This document shows, piece by piece, positions 8,146-18,246 of a DNA stretch of 64,000 nucleotides. Source of the DNA: an uncultured Francisella sp. GTDB lineage: Bacteria; Pseudomonadota; Gammaproteobacteria; Burkholderiales; Neisseriaceae. The notes under the pieces were generated by a model. That model worked only from the letters and a program-made list of their open reading frames with translations, made no database searches and was not told where the DNA came from. The stretch lies in contig CALTVE010000003.1 in assembly GCA_943913135.1 (NCBI GenBank), positions 1 through 64,000 on the forward strand, written 5' to 3'. The position numbers and the translations under genes were made by a program. The first letter of the stretch is position 1; every line of letters starts with the position of its first letter.

Positions 8146-9129
8146 TTACCGTTCTAGCCCAGGAGGCGGCCAGTTGTCTAATTTAGTCCCCAACACCAAG
8201 CCTCTAGAGGCCAACACCTCTTTAATCTCATTGAGCGACTTACGACCTAAATTAGGAGTCTTTAATAGCTCAGTTTCGGTTTTTTGAATCAAATCACCAA
8301 TATAATAAATATTTTCTGCTTTCAAACAATTAGCCGAGCGAACAGTCAAATCTAAATCGTCCACCAATTGTAAAAGCAAAGGATCCACTTGGGGTTCTGA
8401 CTCTTTTTCTTCTTCCTCTTCTTGCTTGTTTTCCAACGAAGCAAATACTGACATCTGATCGATCAAAATGCGTGCTGCTGTCCGTACAGCATCTTCGGCT
8501 GCAATTAAACCATTAGTCTCGATGTCTAATATCAGACTATCAAGATCCGTTCTCTGTTTTACTCGGGCCGGTTTCACTTCAAAGCTTACCCGACTGATAG
8601 GAGAAAAACTAGCGTCTAATTGAATAGTGCGGGTATCTCCACTTTCTTCCTCACTGCGACGTGCACTTGCGGGCTGATAGCCGCGACCACTGCGCACGGT
8701 GATAAACGCTTCTAGCTCTCCCCCTTCTGCCAAATGACAAATCACGTGCTCTGGATTGATAATCTCTGTACTGTGATTTAATTGAATATCGGAAGCAAAT
8801 ACAACCCCCGCTTCACTTTTCTTCAGCAACAAGGTATCTTCATCTTTCCCATGCAGTTTAAACACCACACCCTTTAAATTCAACAGCAAATCAACCATGT
8901 CTTCTTGCACATGATCAATGGTCGAATATTCGTGTTGCACCCCTTCAATCCGAACTTCTACAGGAGCAAATCCAGTCATAGAAGAAAGCAATACCCGACG
9001 CAGCGCGTTGCCTAAAGTATGGCCAAAGCCACGCTCAAAAGGTTCTAAAATCACCCGTGTGCGATTAGGCGAGGCCACCTCTACCTCAATGGTGCGCGGT
9101 TTCAAAAACTCAGAAGTATTATTGGGCAT
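8146..9129 (-). CDS. rpoA: RNA polymerase alpha subunit
   Basis: 327 residues. The N-terminal assembly domain (about 1-235) contains [22 protein letters not shown] very acidic linker ([10 protein letters not shown]) leads to the C-terminal domain (about 250-327) that contacts UP elements and activators, with the helix-hairpin-helix [18 protein letters not shown]. It is the classic rpsD-rpoA-rplQ arrangement. Confidence 0.98.
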   Translation of the reverse strand: MPNNTSEFLKPRTIEVEVASPNRTRVILEPFERGFGHTLGNALRRVLLSSMTGFAPVEVRIEGVQHEYSTIDHVQEDMVDLLLNLKGVVFKLHGKDEDTLLLKKSEAGVVFASDIQLNHSTEIINPEHVICHLAEGGELEAFITVRSGRGYQPASARRSEEESGDTRTIQLDASFSPISRVSFEVKPARVKQRTDLDSLILDIETNGLIAAEDAVRTAARILIDQMSVFASLENKQEEEEEKESEPQVDPLLLQLVDDLDLTVRSANCLKAENIYYIGDLIQKTETELLKTPNLGRKSLNEIKEVLASRGLVLGTKLDNWPPPGLER

Positions 9130-9159
9130 TTAACTATCCTAAAAAAACAAGATACAACG

Positions 9160-9780
9160 TTATTTCGAATAAAACTCAACCACCAATTGTTCACTGATGT
9201 CTTGACTTAATTCAGAACGATCAGGAAGGCGTTTGAAATCAGCTGTTTTCTTTTCTGGATCAACAGTTATCCAAGCTGGAAACCCTGCTTGTTCCGCTAA
9301 AATCAAAGCCTCTTGAATACGATTTTGTTTCTGCGCTTTTTCTTTAACCGCAATCACATCCCCCGCTTTAACCAAATAGGAAGGAATCCCTACGCTTTTG
9401 CCATTAACTAAAATCGCTCCATGACTCACTAATTGACGCGCTTCAGCCCGGGTAGAACCAAATCCTGCTCGATAAACTACATTGTCTAAACGCGCTTCTA
9501 AAAGCTGCAAAAGGTTTTCACCCGTTGCTCCCCGACGACGTACTGCTTCAGCAAAATAGCGACGGAATTGACGTTCTAACACCCCATAAATGCGGCGTAT
9601 TTTTTGTTTTTCGCGCAATTGCAAACCATAATCAGACAATTGTTTACGGCGAGCACCCCGCTGAATACCGGCGTCTAGATTACGCGCTTTGGAATCCAAA
9701 GAACGGCGACGGCTTTTTAAATCCAGATCGATGCCTTCGCGTCGAGCCAATTTGCACGTAGGTCCTAAATAACGAGCCAT
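9160..9780 (-). CDS. rpsD: 30S ribosomal protein S4
   Basis: 206 residues with [16 protein letters not shown] at the N-terminus and the S4 RNA-binding domain ([25 protein letters not shown]) at about 95-160. A primary 16S binder. In E. coli S4 also represses the alpha operon by binding a pseudoknot in the rpsM leader. I could not identify such a leader here, since rpsM follows infA with only a 30-nt gap. Confidence 0.98.
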   Translation of the reverse strand: MARYLGPTCKLARREGIDLDLKSRRRSLDSKARNLDAGIQRGARRKQLSDYGLQLREKQKIRRIYGVLERQFRRYFAEAVRRRGATGENLLQLLEARLDNVVYRAGFGSTRAEARQLVSHGAILVNGKSVGIPSYLVKAGDVIAVKEKAQKQNRIQEALILAEQAGFPAWITVDPEKKTADFKRLPDRSELSQDISEQLVVEFYSK

Positions 9781-9797
9781 AATCTCTCCTAAAATCC

Positions 9798-10190
9798 TTA
9801 AATACGACGACGTTTCGGCGGACGACAGCCGTTGTGTGGTATCGGAGTGACATCCGAAATACTGGTAATTTTAAATCCTAAAGCGTTCAAAGAACGAACG
9901 GAAGATTCGCGTCCTGGACCTGGCCCTTTAATCAACACATCCAAATTCTTAACGCCAAATTCTTGCGCCACTTTACCGGCTTTTTCTGCCGCTAATTGCG
10001 CTGCAAAAGGAGTACTTTTACGCGACCCTTTAAAACCAGTACCGCCAGAGGTTGCCCAAGACAGCGCGTTGCCTTGACGATCGGTGATGGTTATGATGGT
10101 ATTGTTAAAAGACGCATGTACGTGCGCCACTCCATCACTTACAGATTTTCGTATTTTCCTGCGCACTCGCGTAGTGTTTGTTTTTGCCAT
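9798..10190 (-). CDS. rpsK: 30S ribosomal protein S11
   Basis: 130 residues. The basic N-terminus is followed by [18 protein letters not shown], the [13 protein letters not shown] loop and the C-terminus [13 protein letters not shown], all diagnostic for S11 of the 30S platform. Placed between rpsM and rpsD as in most bacteria. Confidence 0.98.
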   Translation of the reverse strand: MAKTNTTRVRRKIRKSVSDGVAHVHASFNNTIITITDRQGNALSWATSGGTGFKGSRKSTPFAAQLAAEKAGKVAQEFGVKNLDVLIKGPGPGRESSVRSLNALGFKITSISDVTPIPHNGCRPPKRRRI

Positions 10191-10223
10191 TCGTTACCCT
10201 TTTAAGCCTTATTATTTATTTGC

Positions 10224-10589
10224 TTATTTCTTCTTGCCTGCAATCGTACGACGCGGGCCCTTACGGGTCCGAGCATTGGTTCGGGTTCGCTGCCCGCGGC
10301 AAGGTAAACCGCGGCGGTGACGGAAACCACGATAGCAGCCCATATCCATCAAACGCTTAATCGACATTGTCACTTCACGTCTGAGCTCCCCTTCTACCAC
10401 ATATTTACCCACTTCAGTGCGCAATTTTTCTAGTTCTTCTTCACTTAAGTCTTGCACTTTCTGGGTAGGTGGAATGCCCGCGGCCTCGCAAATCTTTTTC
10501 GCCCGGGTAGGCCCGATACCATAGATTGATTGCAAACCAATCACTACGTGAGCCTTGTTAGGAATATTAACAGCAGCTATACGAGCCAT
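10224..10589 (-). CDS. rpsM: 30S ribosomal protein S13
   Basis: 121 residues starting [11 protein letters not shown], with the H2TH-type [11 protein letters not shown] segment and the basic tail [15 protein letters not shown] that reaches the P-site tRNA. It forms inter-subunit bridges with L5. Length is normal. It follows infA, where rpmJ would be expected in many gammaproteobacteria. Confidence 0.98.
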   Translation of the reverse strand: MARIAAVNIPNKAHVVIGLQSIYGIGPTRAKKICEAAGIPPTQKVQDLSEEELEKLRTEVGKYVVEGELRREVTMSIKRLMDMGCYRGFRHRRGLPCRGQRTRTNARTRKGPRRTIAGKKK

Positions 10590-10619
10590 ACTTTTCTATC
10601 CTCTTTCGCACAAATTCGT

Positions 10620-10838
10620 TTAGCGAGAGCGGAATATAATCCGCCCTTTACTTAAATCATAAGGAGTCATTTCTACAGTTACCTTATCCCCCGGAGAAAC
10701 GCGAATATAATTCATCCGCATTTTTCCTGAAATAACACCCAACACCTCGTGGCCATTTTCCAAACGTACTTTAAAAGTAGCGTTCGGCAACATTTCGGTA
10801 ATCTTACCTTCCATCTGCAAAGTATCTTCTTTTGCCAT
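10620..10838 (-). CDS. infA: Translation initiation factor IF-1
   Basis: 72 residues of OB-fold: [15 protein letters not shown] at the start and the C-terminal [13 protein letters not shown], canonical for bacterial IF-1, which blocks the A site of the 30S subunit during initiation. It lies 3 nt after secY and 30 nt before rpsM. This slot normally holds rpmJ (L36) in enteric-type gammaproteobacteria; infA next to secY is known from betaproteobacteria and Gram-positives. No rpmJ-like ORF was found on either side. Confidence 0.96.
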   Translation of the reverse strand: MAKEDTLQMEGKITEMLPNATFKVRLENGHEVLGVISGKMRMNYIRVSPGDKVTVEMTPYDLSKGRIIFRSR

Positions 10839-10841
10839 ACC

Positions 10842-12152
10842 TTACTTTCTTCTCGCTGCAGAACGATTCATTAAAGTCTCATATTGCTGGCTCACCTGAT
10901 AGGAGGTCAATTGAGCCGTAAAATCCATTGTGACCACCACTAAAATTAAAAGCGATGTCCCCCCAAGGTAAACCGGAATATTAAAGAATTGAATCAATAG
11001 TTCCGGGATTACGCACACCAAAGTAATATAGAGCGCGCCATATAGCGTTAACCGCAAAATCACTTTTTCTAAGTAGCGTGAAGTTTGTTCTCCTGGGCGA
11101 ATTCCAGGAATAAATACCCCGCCCTTTTTCAAATTTTCAGCAATTTCACGCGGACTATACATAATGGCGGTATAAAAATAACTGAAAAATATAATTGCAA
11201 TCGCAAATAAGATAAGGTACATGGGTTGACCACGGGTCAGCATCGTCGCTATAGGGTGTAAAAAGGAAAAGAAGCTAAAAGAACTTAACCAATTTAAACC
11301 CATTACTAAAAAAGCCAATACACTAGAAGCAAAGATCGGAGGAATCACGCCAGCCATATTCAATTTAAAAGGAACATGTGAAGTTTGCCCTCCCGTCATC
11401 ATCCTAGAACTAATCTGACGCTTTGCATAGTGAATGGGGATTTTCCGCTGACCACTTTCCACGCATACTACAAAATAAACCAATGCCAAAGCACCAATAA
11501 ACACCATCACCCCTAAAAACAGGTTTAAGGAGCCAGTCCGTACCATGTCCAGCACCCGATAAATCGCCGAAGGAATAGAGGCGGCAATTCCCGCACAGAT
11601 AATAATGGAAATTCCATTACCAATCCCCCGCTCAGTCATCTGCTCGCCTAGCCACATTAAAAACATGGTCCCTGTTACTAAACAAATAATAGTCGAAAAA
11701 TAAAACTGGTACGGTGCCATAATCACAATCCCAGGCTGGGATAAAAGTAAGCGTCCCATCCCCAAGGCCTGAAAAGCAGCTAAGATGATCGTGCCGATAC
11801 GGGTATACTTAGTAATCGTACGGCGCCCCACTTCCCCTTCTTTTTTAAGCGCTTTTAAAGAAGGAATCACCTCGGCTGCAAGTTGCATCACAATCGAAGA
11901 GGAAATATAAGGCATAATTCCAATGGCAAAAATAGAAAAGCGCCGCAAAGCTCCCCCGGAAAACAAATTCAGCATACTGAGTAAACCGCCCCCCGACTGC
12001 TGAATTAGTTTTGCCATGGCCACTGGATCTACCCCGGGTACTGGGACATGCGAACCCAAGCGATACACAAAAAGCGCTGCCACTACAAAAAGCAAGCGAT
12101 TCGTGAGATCAGCAGACACATTGGTTTTACTCAACTTTTGAGCATTTAACAC
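10842..12152 (-). CDS. secY: Protein translocase subunit SecY
   Basis: 436 residues, about ten membrane helices, the channel of the SecYEG translocon. Landmarks include YRLGSHVPVPGVDP in the N-terminal region, the GIMPYISSSIVMQL helix, and the loop with SGQRKIPIHYAKRQ. The cytoplasmic loop PREIAENLKKGG with FIPGIRPGEQT is where SecA and ribosomes bind. SecE is encoded further on in the same run (37829-38332). Confidence 0.98.
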   Translation of the reverse strand: MLNAQKLSKTNVSADLTNRLLFVVAALFVYRLGSHVPVPGVDPVAMAKLIQQSGGGLLSMLNLFSGGALRRFSIFAIGIMPYISSSIVMQLAAEVIPSLKALKKEGEVGRRTITKYTRIGTIILAAFQALGMGRLLLSQPGIVIMAPYQFYFSTIICLVTGTMFLMWLGEQMTERGIGNGISIIICAGIAASIPSAIYRVLDMVRTGSLNLFLGVMVFIGALALVYFVVCVESGQRKIPIHYAKRQISSRMMTGGQTSHVPFKLNMAGVIPPIFASSVLAFLVMGLNWLSSFSFFSFLHPIATMLTRGQPMYLILFAIAIIFFSYFYTAIMYSPREIAENLKKGGVFIPGIRPGEQTSRYLEKVILRLTLYGALYITLVCVIPELLIQFFNIPVYLGGTSLLILVVVTMDFTAQLTSYQVSQQYETLMNRSAARRK

Positions 12153-12189
12153 GCTTTTACCCTCTTATACTCTTCATAAAAGCCAAGCC

Positions 12190-12639
12190 TTACTTTGGAT
12201 CAGAAAGACTAACTTGTCCTCCTGCCGATTCGATCGCTTTCTTAGCGCCAGCGGTCGGCACTATTCTTTCCATAAGGTGAACAGCTTTTTTCAGTTCTCC
12301 ACTCGCTACCACTTTGACTTTTTTAGTGCCAAAGGGTACCAAGCTGCGTTCTAATAAAGTTTGTAAGGATATTTCTTTTTCATCTAAGCGAGATAAAGTA
12401 GCTAAACTTACCTCAGCAGTAAATTTTTGGATGGGTGAGCGGAAGCCTCTTTTAGGCAGGCGACGCTGAATTGGCATCTGCCCCCCTTCAAAACCTACTT
12501 TGTGGTAACCACCTGCACGGCTTTTTTGTCCCTTGTGTCCACGACCGCAAGTTTTACCCAAACCGCTACCGATACCGCGGCCCACTCTTTTTCCATCTTT
12601 TTTTGCCCCGTGTTTAGGTGCAATCGTATTTAACAACAT
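12190..12639 (-). CDS. rplO: 50S ribosomal protein L15
   Basis: 149 residues. The Gly- and basic-rich N-terminal arm ([22 protein letters not shown]) threads into 23S rRNA, and the globular C-terminal half is L18e-like. The ATG lies 4 nt after the rpmD stop. The C-terminal end [15 protein letters not shown] is slightly different from the usual terminus but within family variation. Confidence 0.97.
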   Translation of the reverse strand: MLLNTIAPKHGAKKDGKRVGRGIGSGLGKTCGRGHKGQKSRAGGYHKVGFEGGQMPIQRRLPKRGFRSPIQKFTAEVSLATLSRLDEKEISLQTLLERSLVPFGTKKVKVVASGELKKAVHLMERIVPTAGAKKAIESAGGQVSLSDPK

Positions 12640-12643
12640 AAGC

Positions 12644-12919
12644 TTACTCCACTTTCAGTAAGTAACGGACCTGGTTGATCATGCCTCTGTTTTCTGGGGT
12701 ATCTAGCACTTCAACGCTGTGTTCGCGGTGACGCAAACCCAGGCCTCTGACCGTGGCTCGATGCGCTGGCTTACAGCCCATTAAACCGTGAATTAAAGTG
12801 ACTTTAATACGGTTTGCGGAAGCGTTTTTCTTTTGACTTGCTCTTTTATGCCCTAAAGAAGAACGCGACTTTTTTTCTAAGGTTGCAGAAATGCTTTTTG
12901 CTTCTTGTTGTTTATCCAT
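12644..12919 (-). CDS. rpmD: 50S ribosomal protein L30 with N-terminal extension
   Basis: The L30 fold ([25 protein letters not shown] through MINQVRYLL) occupies residues about 37-91. The 36 residues before it are Lys/Ser/Ala-rich and have no counterpart in the usual ~60-residue bacterial L30. The first in-frame ATG is the one used; no ATG lies close to the domain, so the extension is probably real unless a GTG/TTG start is used. 4-5 nt gaps on both sides indicate tight coupling with rpsE and rplO. Confidence 0.9.
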   Translation of the reverse strand: MDKQQEAKSISATLEKKSRSSLGHKRASQKKNASANRIKVTLIHGLMGCKPAHRATVRGLGLRHREHSVEVLDTPENRGMINQVRYLLKVE

Positions 12920-12924
12920 CTTTA

Positions 12925-13431
12925 TTAACCTAATATTTCTTCAACAGACAATCCACGCTTACGTGCTATTTCATCCGGCGTTTTAATTTTCATCAAAGCA
13001 TTTAAAGTTGCCCGAGTAATGTTGTAGGGGTTAGAAGAACCGTGAATTTTAGCAGAAATATCACTGACTCCTAATACATCCAGCAAGATACGCATCGGTC
13101 CACCAGCCTTCACACCGTTCCCTTCTTTGGCAGGCTGCATATAAACACGAGTTGCCCCATGTTTACCATGTACTTCATGGTAAATCGTCCGATTATTTAA
13201 GGGAATTTTTACCATATGTTTACGTGCGTGATCAGTCGCTTTTTGAATCGCCAAAGGTACTTCCTTAGCTTTCCCTTTGCCAATACCAATCTGACCATCA
13301 CCATTGCCTACCACCACGAGGGCAGCAAAGGACATGATTCGACCGCCTTTAACCACCTTAGTGACCCGGTTGATCCCAACCAACTTTTCGGTCACACCAT
13401 CACTGCGCTCATCGCTGCCTTGTTTTGCCAT
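12925..13431 (-). CDS. rpsE: 30S ribosomal protein S5
   Basis: 168 residues with the dsRNA-binding N-domain ([20 protein letters not shown]) and the C-domain [23 protein letters not shown]. It contributes to decoding accuracy and the mRNA entry channel. The start at MAKQG is preferred to one three codons earlier because S5 usually begins MA and GGAG sits about 10 nt upstream; the earlier ATG has its GGAG only 1 nt away. Confidence 0.96.
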   Translation of the reverse strand: MAKQGSDERSDGVTEKLVGINRVTKVVKGGRIMSFAALVVVGNGDGQIGIGKGKAKEVPLAIQKATDHARKHMVKIPLNNRTIYHEVHGKHGATRVYMQPAKEGNGVKAGGPMRILLDVLGVSDISAKIHGSSNPYNITRATLNALMKIKTPDEIARKRGLSVEEILG

Positions 13432-13455
13432 ACCTCTCATACTCCATAGTAATTT

Positions 13456-13809
13456 TTAACAATTAAGGCCAGTTTCTCTAGCCGCTTCGGCCAAAGCTTT
13501 AACTCGGCCATGGTATTTATAACCCCCGCGATCAAACGCTACTTCTTTTATTCCTGCTTTAACAGCTCTTTGAGCAATCAATTTACCCACTTCTGCTGCC
13601 GCTTCTTTATTATTGCCTTTTACTTTATTTTTCACTACTGCTTCCAGGCTAGAGGCTTGAGCCAAAACCGACGTCTTATCGGCAGAAAAAACTTGTGCAT
13701 AAATATGGTTATTACTCCTATGCACCGACAGACGAATAGCCCCGGAATTCGCAATTTTGGCACGAGTTTTGCGTGCTCTGCGTCTTCTTGCACTGTTTTT
13801 AATCATCAT
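13456..13809 (-). CDS. rplR: 50S ribosomal protein L18
   Basis: 117 residues, basic N-terminus ([13 protein letters not shown]), then [15 protein letters not shown] and the C-terminal [21 protein letters not shown] that binds 5S rRNA. Standard length. It sits between rplF and rpsE in the spc gene order. Confidence 0.97.
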   Translation of the reverse strand: MMIKNSARRRRARKTRAKIANSGAIRLSVHRSNNHIYAQVFSADKTSVLAQASSLEAVVKNKVKGNNKEAAAEVGKLIAQRAVKAGIKEVAFDRGGYKYHGRVKALAEAARETGLNC

Positions 13810-13823
13810 CGCTCACGCCTCAC

Positions 13824-14363
13824 TTATTTTTTAGCCACTTCTTTAATAGATACATGCTCATCCGCATAACGTATGCCTTTACCTTTATAAGGTTCTGGCG
13901 GTCGATATTCGCGAATTTCTGCTGCTACCTGACCCACTTTCTGTTTATCAAATCCAGAAATAATTAAATCGGTGGGAGTGGGTGCTTCTGCCTTGACCCC
14001 ATCAGGCAATTTGTATTTAACTGGGTGGGAGAACCCTAAAGCCAAATCGATACTGTTACCTGACACTTGCGCCCGGTATCCGACTCCTACCAATTTTAAA
14101 TTCTTTTTAAAACCTCCCGATACTCCACGGACGAAATCTGCGGCCAAAGCACGTAAAGTACCAGCGTTGGCTTCAGAAGCTTTAAACCCAGGCTTTTTGG
14201 GTTTAAAGTGGAGAGCGCCTTCTTGAACCAATATTTCAACCAAGGTCGATTGAAAGCGTTGCCGGATTTCGCCCTGTTTACCTTTAACAGTTAAGAGATC
14301 CCCGGCTACTTTTACTTCTACACCTTCTGGAATGTGCACTGGATTTTTTGCAATTCTAGACAT
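13824..14363 (-). CDS. rplF: 50S ribosomal protein L6
   Basis: 179 residues from MSRIAKNPVHIPEGV, the usual L6 beginning, with AAGGAT before that ATG. A start 16 codons earlier is open but would overlap rpsH. Two alpha/beta repeats end with the signature PEPYKGKGIRYADE near the C-terminus, which contacts the sarcin-ricin region. Confidence 0.97.
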   Translation of the reverse strand: MSRIAKNPVHIPEGVEVKVAGDLLTVKGKQGEIRQRFQSTLVEILVQEGALHFKPKKPGFKASEANAGTLRALAADFVRGVSGGFKKNLKLVGVGYRAQVSGNSIDLALGFSHPVKYKLPDGVKAEAPTPTDLIISGFDKQKVGQVAAEIREYRPPEPYKGKGIRYADEHVSIKEVAKK

Positions 14364-14385
14364 AACACTATCCTTAAATTCACCC

Positions 14386-14781
14386 TTAAGCGACGATGCA
14401 GAGCAATTCACCGCCTATGTCGTTGGCTCTAGCTTTACGATCGGTCATCACTCCTTGGGAAGTGCTCATGATCACTATTCCTAACCCATTCATTACACTG
14501 GGGATATCTTTGGTACCACGGTATACCCGTAAGCCTGGGCGCGATACTCGTTTAATCAATTCGATGACGGGTTCACCAGCGTAGTATTTTAATTCCACAG
14601 TTAAAGTTGGCTTACTTTCTCTATTTTCTACCGTGTATGATTCAATATAGCCTTCTTCCTTTAATACCTTAGCGATCGCTTCTTTTAATTTAGAAGAAGG
14701 CATAAAAACCGATTGTTTCCCGACTCTTTGACCATTTCTGATCCGGGTTAACATATCCGCGATAGGATCATGCATACTCAT
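14386..14781 (-). CDS. rpsH: 30S ribosomal protein S8
   Basis: 131 residues starting [17 protein letters not shown]; the GGAGG 9 nt upstream selects this ATG over one eight codons earlier. The C-terminal half has [16 protein letters not shown], the 16S helix-21 binding part. In E. coli S8 represses the spc operon at the rplE leader; the rplX-rplE spacing here is only 14 nt, so such a site would have to overlap coding sequence. Confidence 0.97.
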   Translation of the reverse strand: MSMHDPIADMLTRIRNGQRVGKQSVFMPSSKLKEAIAKVLKEEGYIESYTVENRESKPTLTVELKYYAGEPVIELIKRVSRPGLRVYRGTKDIPSVMNGLGIVIMSTSQGVMTDRKARANDIGGELLCIVA

Positions 14782-14798
14782 TTTGCTTATCCTCCCCC

Positions 14799-15104
14799 TT
14801 ACCAACTGGATTTAATTACGCCTGGAATGCCACCGCTCATTGCAATCTCACGTATTTTATTTCTGCCTAAACCAAACTTTCTGAAAGTCCCTCTTGGCCG
14901 ACCCGTTAAAGCGCAGCGGCGACGTTGACGAACAGGCATTGCATTACGGGGAATCTTTTGAAATTCCAAACGCGCTGCAAATTTCTCTTCAGGGGTAGCA
15001 TTAGAATCCTCTAACACTGCAAAAATAGCCGCACGTTTAGAAGCATATCTTTTTGCTAGCCGTTCTCTTTTTACTTCTCGATAGCGCAATGATTTTTTTG
15101 CCAT
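14799..15104 (-). CDS. rpsN: 30S ribosomal protein S14 (zinc-independent type)
   Basis: 101 residues, the long form without the CxxC pairs of the zinc-binding version. The C-terminal signature [19 protein letters not shown] is intact. Located between rplE and rpsH as in E. coli. Confidence 0.97.
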   Translation of the reverse strand: MAKKSLRYREVKRERLAKRYASKRAAIFAVLEDSNATPEEKFAARLEFQKIPRNAMPVRQRRRCALTGRPRGTFRKFGLGRNKIREIAMSGGIPGVIKSSW

Positions 15105-15110
15105 ATTGTC

Positions 15111-15647
15111 CTAACTCTTAAAAGGAAAATGCATTAATTTTAATAATTCTCTGGCCTCGTCATCCGATTTAGCAGTGGTGGTAATAGTGATATTAAGTCC
15201 CCGCAAAGTATCGATTTTGTCATATTCAATCTCGGGGAAAATAATTTGCTCACGAACACCTAAATTATAGTTACCATGACCATCAAAAGATTTAGGATTA
15301 AGCCCGCGGAAATCACGAATGCGAGGCAGGGATACCATAATTAATCGCTCTAAAAAATCAAACATCTTTTGTCGGCGCAAAGTTACTTTGCAGCCAATTG
15401 GATAGTCATCACGAATTTTAAAGCTAGAAATTGATTTTCTTGCTTTAGTAATGATAGGTTGCTGACCGGCGATTTTAGCTAAATCCTTAACCGCAAAACC
15501 CATTACCTTTTTATCGGCAACTGCTTCACCTACTCCCATATTTAGGGTTACTTTTTCAATACGCGGCACTTCCATAACAGTGCTGTATCCCATCTTTTTC
15601 ATTAGTTCGGGAACAATTTCCTTACGGTACTGCTCTTTCAAACTCAT
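15111..15647 (-). CDS. rplE: 50S ribosomal protein L5
   Basis: 178 residues from [15 protein letters not shown], chosen for its fit to the family and the AAGGTGAG upstream. Contains [19 protein letters not shown] and the C-terminal [15 protein letters not shown]. It binds 5S rRNA with L18 and touches the P-site tRNA. Confidence 0.97.
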   Translation of the reverse strand: MSLKEQYRKEIVPELMKKMGYSTVMEVPRIEKVTLNMGVGEAVADKKVMGFAVKDLAKIAGQQPIITKARKSISSFKIRDDYPIGCKVTLRRQKMFDFLERLIMVSLPRIRDFRGLNPKSFDGHGNYNLGVREQIIFPEIEYDKIDTLRGLNITITTTAKSDDEARELLKLMHFPFKS

Positions 15648-15661
15648 TATTCTCACCTTCT

Positions 15662-15991
15662 TTAAGATGCTTGAATCGCTTCGCCATCAGACTTATAAAA
15701 ACGTTCACGACGTACTTTTTTTCCTTCTTCTTCGATAAGTCTAATTCCCACGCGATCGGCTTTTTTGGTTTTAGGGTTAAAGATTGCTACATTTGAAATT
15801 GCAATCGGCATATTTTTTACCACAATACCGCCAGTTTCCTCTTTAGCAGGGTTAGGTTTTACATGCTTTTTAACCACGTTAACGCCTTCTACTACGACTT
15901 TCTCAGGCAAAACAGACAATACCTTACCATCACGACCCTTGTCTTTACCCGCAATAATAATAACGTGATCCCCTTTACGAATTTTTTTCAT
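15662..15991 (-). CDS. rplX: 50S ribosomal protein L24
   Basis: 109 residues. The KOW motif near the N-terminus ([19 protein letters not shown]) initiates 50S assembly; [13 protein letters not shown] follows. Normal size. 31 nt after rplN. Confidence 0.97.
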   Translation of the reverse strand: MKKIRKGDHVIIIAGKDKGRDGKVLSVLPEKVVVEGVNVVKKHVKPNPAKEETGGIVVKNMPIAISNVAIFNPKTKKADRVGIRLIEEEGKKVRRERFYKSDGEAIQAS

Positions 15992-16022
15992 ACTTTATCC
16001 TCGCTCTTTAAGATCACTCACT

Positions 16023-16391
16023 TTAAATAACTTCGGGGGCCAAAGAAACGATCTTCATAAATCGTTCCGAACGTAATTCACGGGTCACTGGACCAAAAAT
16101 ACGAGTGCCTAAAGGTTCTAGTTTATTGTTTAAAAGTACTGCAGCATTGCGGTCAAACTTAATTAAATTACCATCCATGCGACGCACCCCCTTAGCCGTG
16201 CGCACAACCACTGCATTGTACACATCACCTTTTTTTACCCGGCCGCGCGGCGCCGCATCTTTAACCGTAACTTTCACTACGTCGCCGATATTGGCATAAC
16301 GGCGTTTAGACCCACCTAAAACTTTGATGCACATCACCTTACGTGCACCAGAATTGTCCGCCACATCGAGCATGGTTTGCATCTGGATCAT
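16023..16391 (-). CDS. rplN: 50S ribosomal protein L14
   Basis: 122 residues beginning [19 protein letters not shown], with the [13 protein letters not shown] and FGPVTRELR blocks. First gene of the spc operon. It is separated from rpsQ by a 267-nt non-coding leader with inverted repeats, consistent with its own promoter, and the ATG has TAAGGT upstream. Confidence 0.97.
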   Translation of the reverse strand: MIQMQTMLDVADNSGARKVMCIKVLGGSKRRYANIGDVVKVTVKDAAPRGRVKKGDVYNAVVVRTAKGVRRMDGNLIKFDRNAAVLLNNKLEPLGTRIFGPVTRELRSERFMKIVSLAPEVI

Positions 16392-16658
16392 GATGATTAC
16401 CTTATAAAATTAAGCATGTATACATTTAAAAATATAGACATGCTTATGCTAATAAACCTTTAAACAAACAGTTTTAAACCAACTTAGCTTATCTTTACTT
16501 TAACGCCCTGCAAAGCGCGCCAGCACCCTAAAATAAAAAGGTTCTAATAAACTAGTTTTGGCTCCCGAACAGGATTTAGATTTCCCATTAAAGCAGGAAA
16601 TTTTAACACAGGTTTTAAAAACCTACAAGCTTTTAATATATATTAAAAGCCAGAATAC
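16392..16658. promoter_or_regulatory. S10/spc operon boundary, non-coding, with inverted repeats
   Basis: No ORF fits this 267-nt gap. It contains a perfect 22-nt palindrome (16629-16650, GCTTTTAAT half-sites) just after rpsQ and a second short one around GGTTTT-A-AAAACC (16611-16623). A 9-bp stem TAAGCATGT/ACATGCTTA with an 18-nt loop (16411-16446) lies 20 nt before rplN. None has a clear T-tract on the minus strand. The 3' hairpins may process or end the S10 transcript, and the last lies in the spc leader. I could not place a convincing -35/-10 pair. Confidence 0.5.
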
Positions 16659-16937
16659 TTAAATACTCTTTGCTTTTTCAATTAAAGCGGTTACTTGCCA
16701 CGCCTTAGTTTTAGCGATAGGCCGAGTTTCAGAAATACGTACCACATCTCCTTCATGATACGTATTTTCCGGATCATGGGCATGGATCTTGGTAAATTTA
16801 CGAACATACTTTTTATAAAGCGGATGAGAAACCTGGCGTTCAATGAGCACAGTGACCGTTTTATCCATTTTATCGCTGACTACTTTACCAACTAAGGTAC
16901 GCACTGTCTTCTTCACTGCTGTTTTTTCAGTGCTCAT
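16659..16937 (-). CDS. rpsQ: 30S ribosomal protein S17
   Basis: 92 residues of OB-fold with [20 protein letters not shown] and the C-terminal signature [16 protein letters not shown]. The start overlaps rpmC by 4 nt. Last gene of the S10 operon before the 267-nt gap. Confidence 0.97.
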   Translation of the reverse strand: MSTEKTAVKKTVRTLVGKVVSDKMDKTVTVLIERQVSHPLYKKYVRKFTKIHAHDPENTYHEGDVVRISETRPIAKTKAWQVTALIEKAKSI

Positions 16938-17128
16938 GCTTGCACCTCTTTTTCTGCCAAAATGGTTTTCACGCGTGCAATATCCTTTTTAGTTTTTCGT
17001 ATTTCACTGGTCTTAGAAAGCTGTTTGGCCGCCAGCTGCATTTTTAACTCAAAATTAGCGCGCGCCAAAGACAGAAGTTCTTTTTTTAAATCTTCGACAC
17101 TTTTATTTCTAAGTTCTGAAGCCTTCAT
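16934..17128 (-). CDS. rpmC: 50S ribosomal protein L29
   Basis: 64 residues, a helical hairpin: [18 protein letters not shown] at the start and [16 protein letters not shown] at the end. It sits at the peptide exit tunnel and helps bind trigger factor and SRP. It overlaps rplP by 1 nt and rpsQ by 4 nt. Confidence 0.96.
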   Translation of the reverse strand: MKASELRNKSVEDLKKELLSLARANFELKMQLAAKQLSKTSEIRKTKKDIARVKTILAEKEVQA

Positions 17129-17544
17129 TATTGCCCTACCTCTCTTGTCACGAACACTGTAGAAAAGGGCAACTTAGCTGCAGCCAAAGCAAAAGCCTGC
17201 CGTGCCGCCTCTTCAGACACTCCGTCCATCTCATACAGTACTTTACCGGGTTGAATTTCTGCTACAAAGTATTCGGGCGAACCTTTACCACCGCCCATAC
17301 GTACCCCAATCGCTTTTGCAGTAATCGGTTTATCAGGAAATACTTTGATCCAAATGCGCCCCCCCCGTCTAATATGGCGAGTCATAGCTCGACGTGCCGC
17401 TTCAATTTGACGTGCTGTCAAACGACCTCGGCCAGTAGCCTTTAAACCAAATTCTCCAAAGTTTACTTTGGTCCCATTGGTCGCTACTCCTTGGTTACGC
17501 CCCTTGTGGACTTTCCTAAATTTCATCCTATTTGGTTGCAGCAT
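17128..17544 (-). CDS. rplP: 50S ribosomal protein L16
   Basis: 138 residues starting [16 protein letters not shown], with [16 protein letters not shown] and [15 protein letters not shown]. It binds near the A-site tRNA elbow. The start overlaps rpsC by 17 nt, slightly more than usual, but the N-terminal sequence is exactly the family's. Confidence 0.97.
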   Translation of the reverse strand: MLQPNRMKFRKVHKGRNQGVATNGTKVNFGEFGLKATGRGRLTARQIEAARRAMTRHIRRGGRIWIKVFPDKPITAKAIGVRMGGGKGSPEYFVAEIQPGKVLYEMDGVSEEAARQAFALAAAKLPFSTVFVTREVGQ

Positions 17545-18232
17545 TTCTTACTCCTGGCTTTCTTTTGCGACCAAGGCGGGGCTTATCATTAGAGATATGA
17601 TTGGGCGCTCCAACTTCGCCTTTGTAAATCCACACCTTCACCCCAATAATTCCATAAGTGGTATGTGCTTCGCTGGTCGCATAATCAACATCGGCACGCA
17701 GAGTTTGCAGCGGCACACGTCCTTCACGATACCACTCACTACGAGCAATATCGATACCATTGAGGCGCCCAGAACACATAATTTTTATTCCTCTTGCCCC
17801 TTGACGCATAGAATTTTGCATGGCACGGCGCATTGCTCGACGAAAGGCCACTCTTTTTTCCAGTTGTTGAGTAATGCCATCCGCTACCACCTGAGCATCC
17901 AATTCAGGTTTGCGGATTTCTTCAATGTTGATGTGTACCGGCACTCCCATCTTGCCTTGCAGGTCCGTTTTTAAGACTTCGATACCTTCACCTTTTTTAC
18001 CAATTACAGCTCCAGGGCGTGCACTGTGGATAGTAATTCGCGCAGATTTCGCCGGTCGTTCAACCACGATTCTGCCTATCGAAGCGCCATTCAAACGCTT
18101 TTTGAGGTAGGCGCGAACTTGAATATCCTGCAGCAATAAGCCAGGGAACTCACTCGATTTAGCATACCACTTAGAGGACCAATCTTTATTAAATGTTAGG
18201 CGAAAACCTGTCGGATTTATTTTTTGACCCAT
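17528..18232 (-). CDS. rpsC: 30S ribosomal protein S3
   Basis: 234 residues. [12 protein letters not shown] opens the protein, the KH domain carries [20 protein letters not shown] and GKKGEGIE, and the C-domain has [17 protein letters not shown] and the [14 protein letters not shown] block. It lines the mRNA entry tunnel. Normal length. Confidence 0.98.
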   Translation of the reverse strand: MGQKINPTGFRLTFNKDWSSKWYAKSSEFPGLLLQDIQVRAYLKKRLNGASIGRIVVERPAKSARITIHSARPGAVIGKKGEGIEVLKTDLQGKMGVPVHINIEEIRKPELDAQVVADGITQQLEKRVAFRRAMRRAMQNSMRQGARGIKIMCSGRLNGIDIARSEWYREGRVPLQTLRADVDYATSEAHTTYGIIGVKVWIYKGEVGAPNHISNDKPRLGRKRKPGVRNAATK

Positions 18233-18246
18233 TCCGCTACCTTTTC

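Noticed and set aside
10084..10360. Overlapping plus-strand ORFs antisense to rpsK/rpsM
   Set aside because: Shadows of highly basic ribosomal protein genes.
16629..16650. 22-nt palindrome as a rho-independent terminator of the S10 operon
   Set aside because: Stem is almost all A/T and no T run follows on the minus strand, so termination was not called; listed only as structure.
17468..17974. 168-codon plus-strand ORF antisense to rpsC/rplP
   Set aside because: No recognisable domain, no ribosome site; it mirrors the codon structure of rpsC, whose family match is certain.
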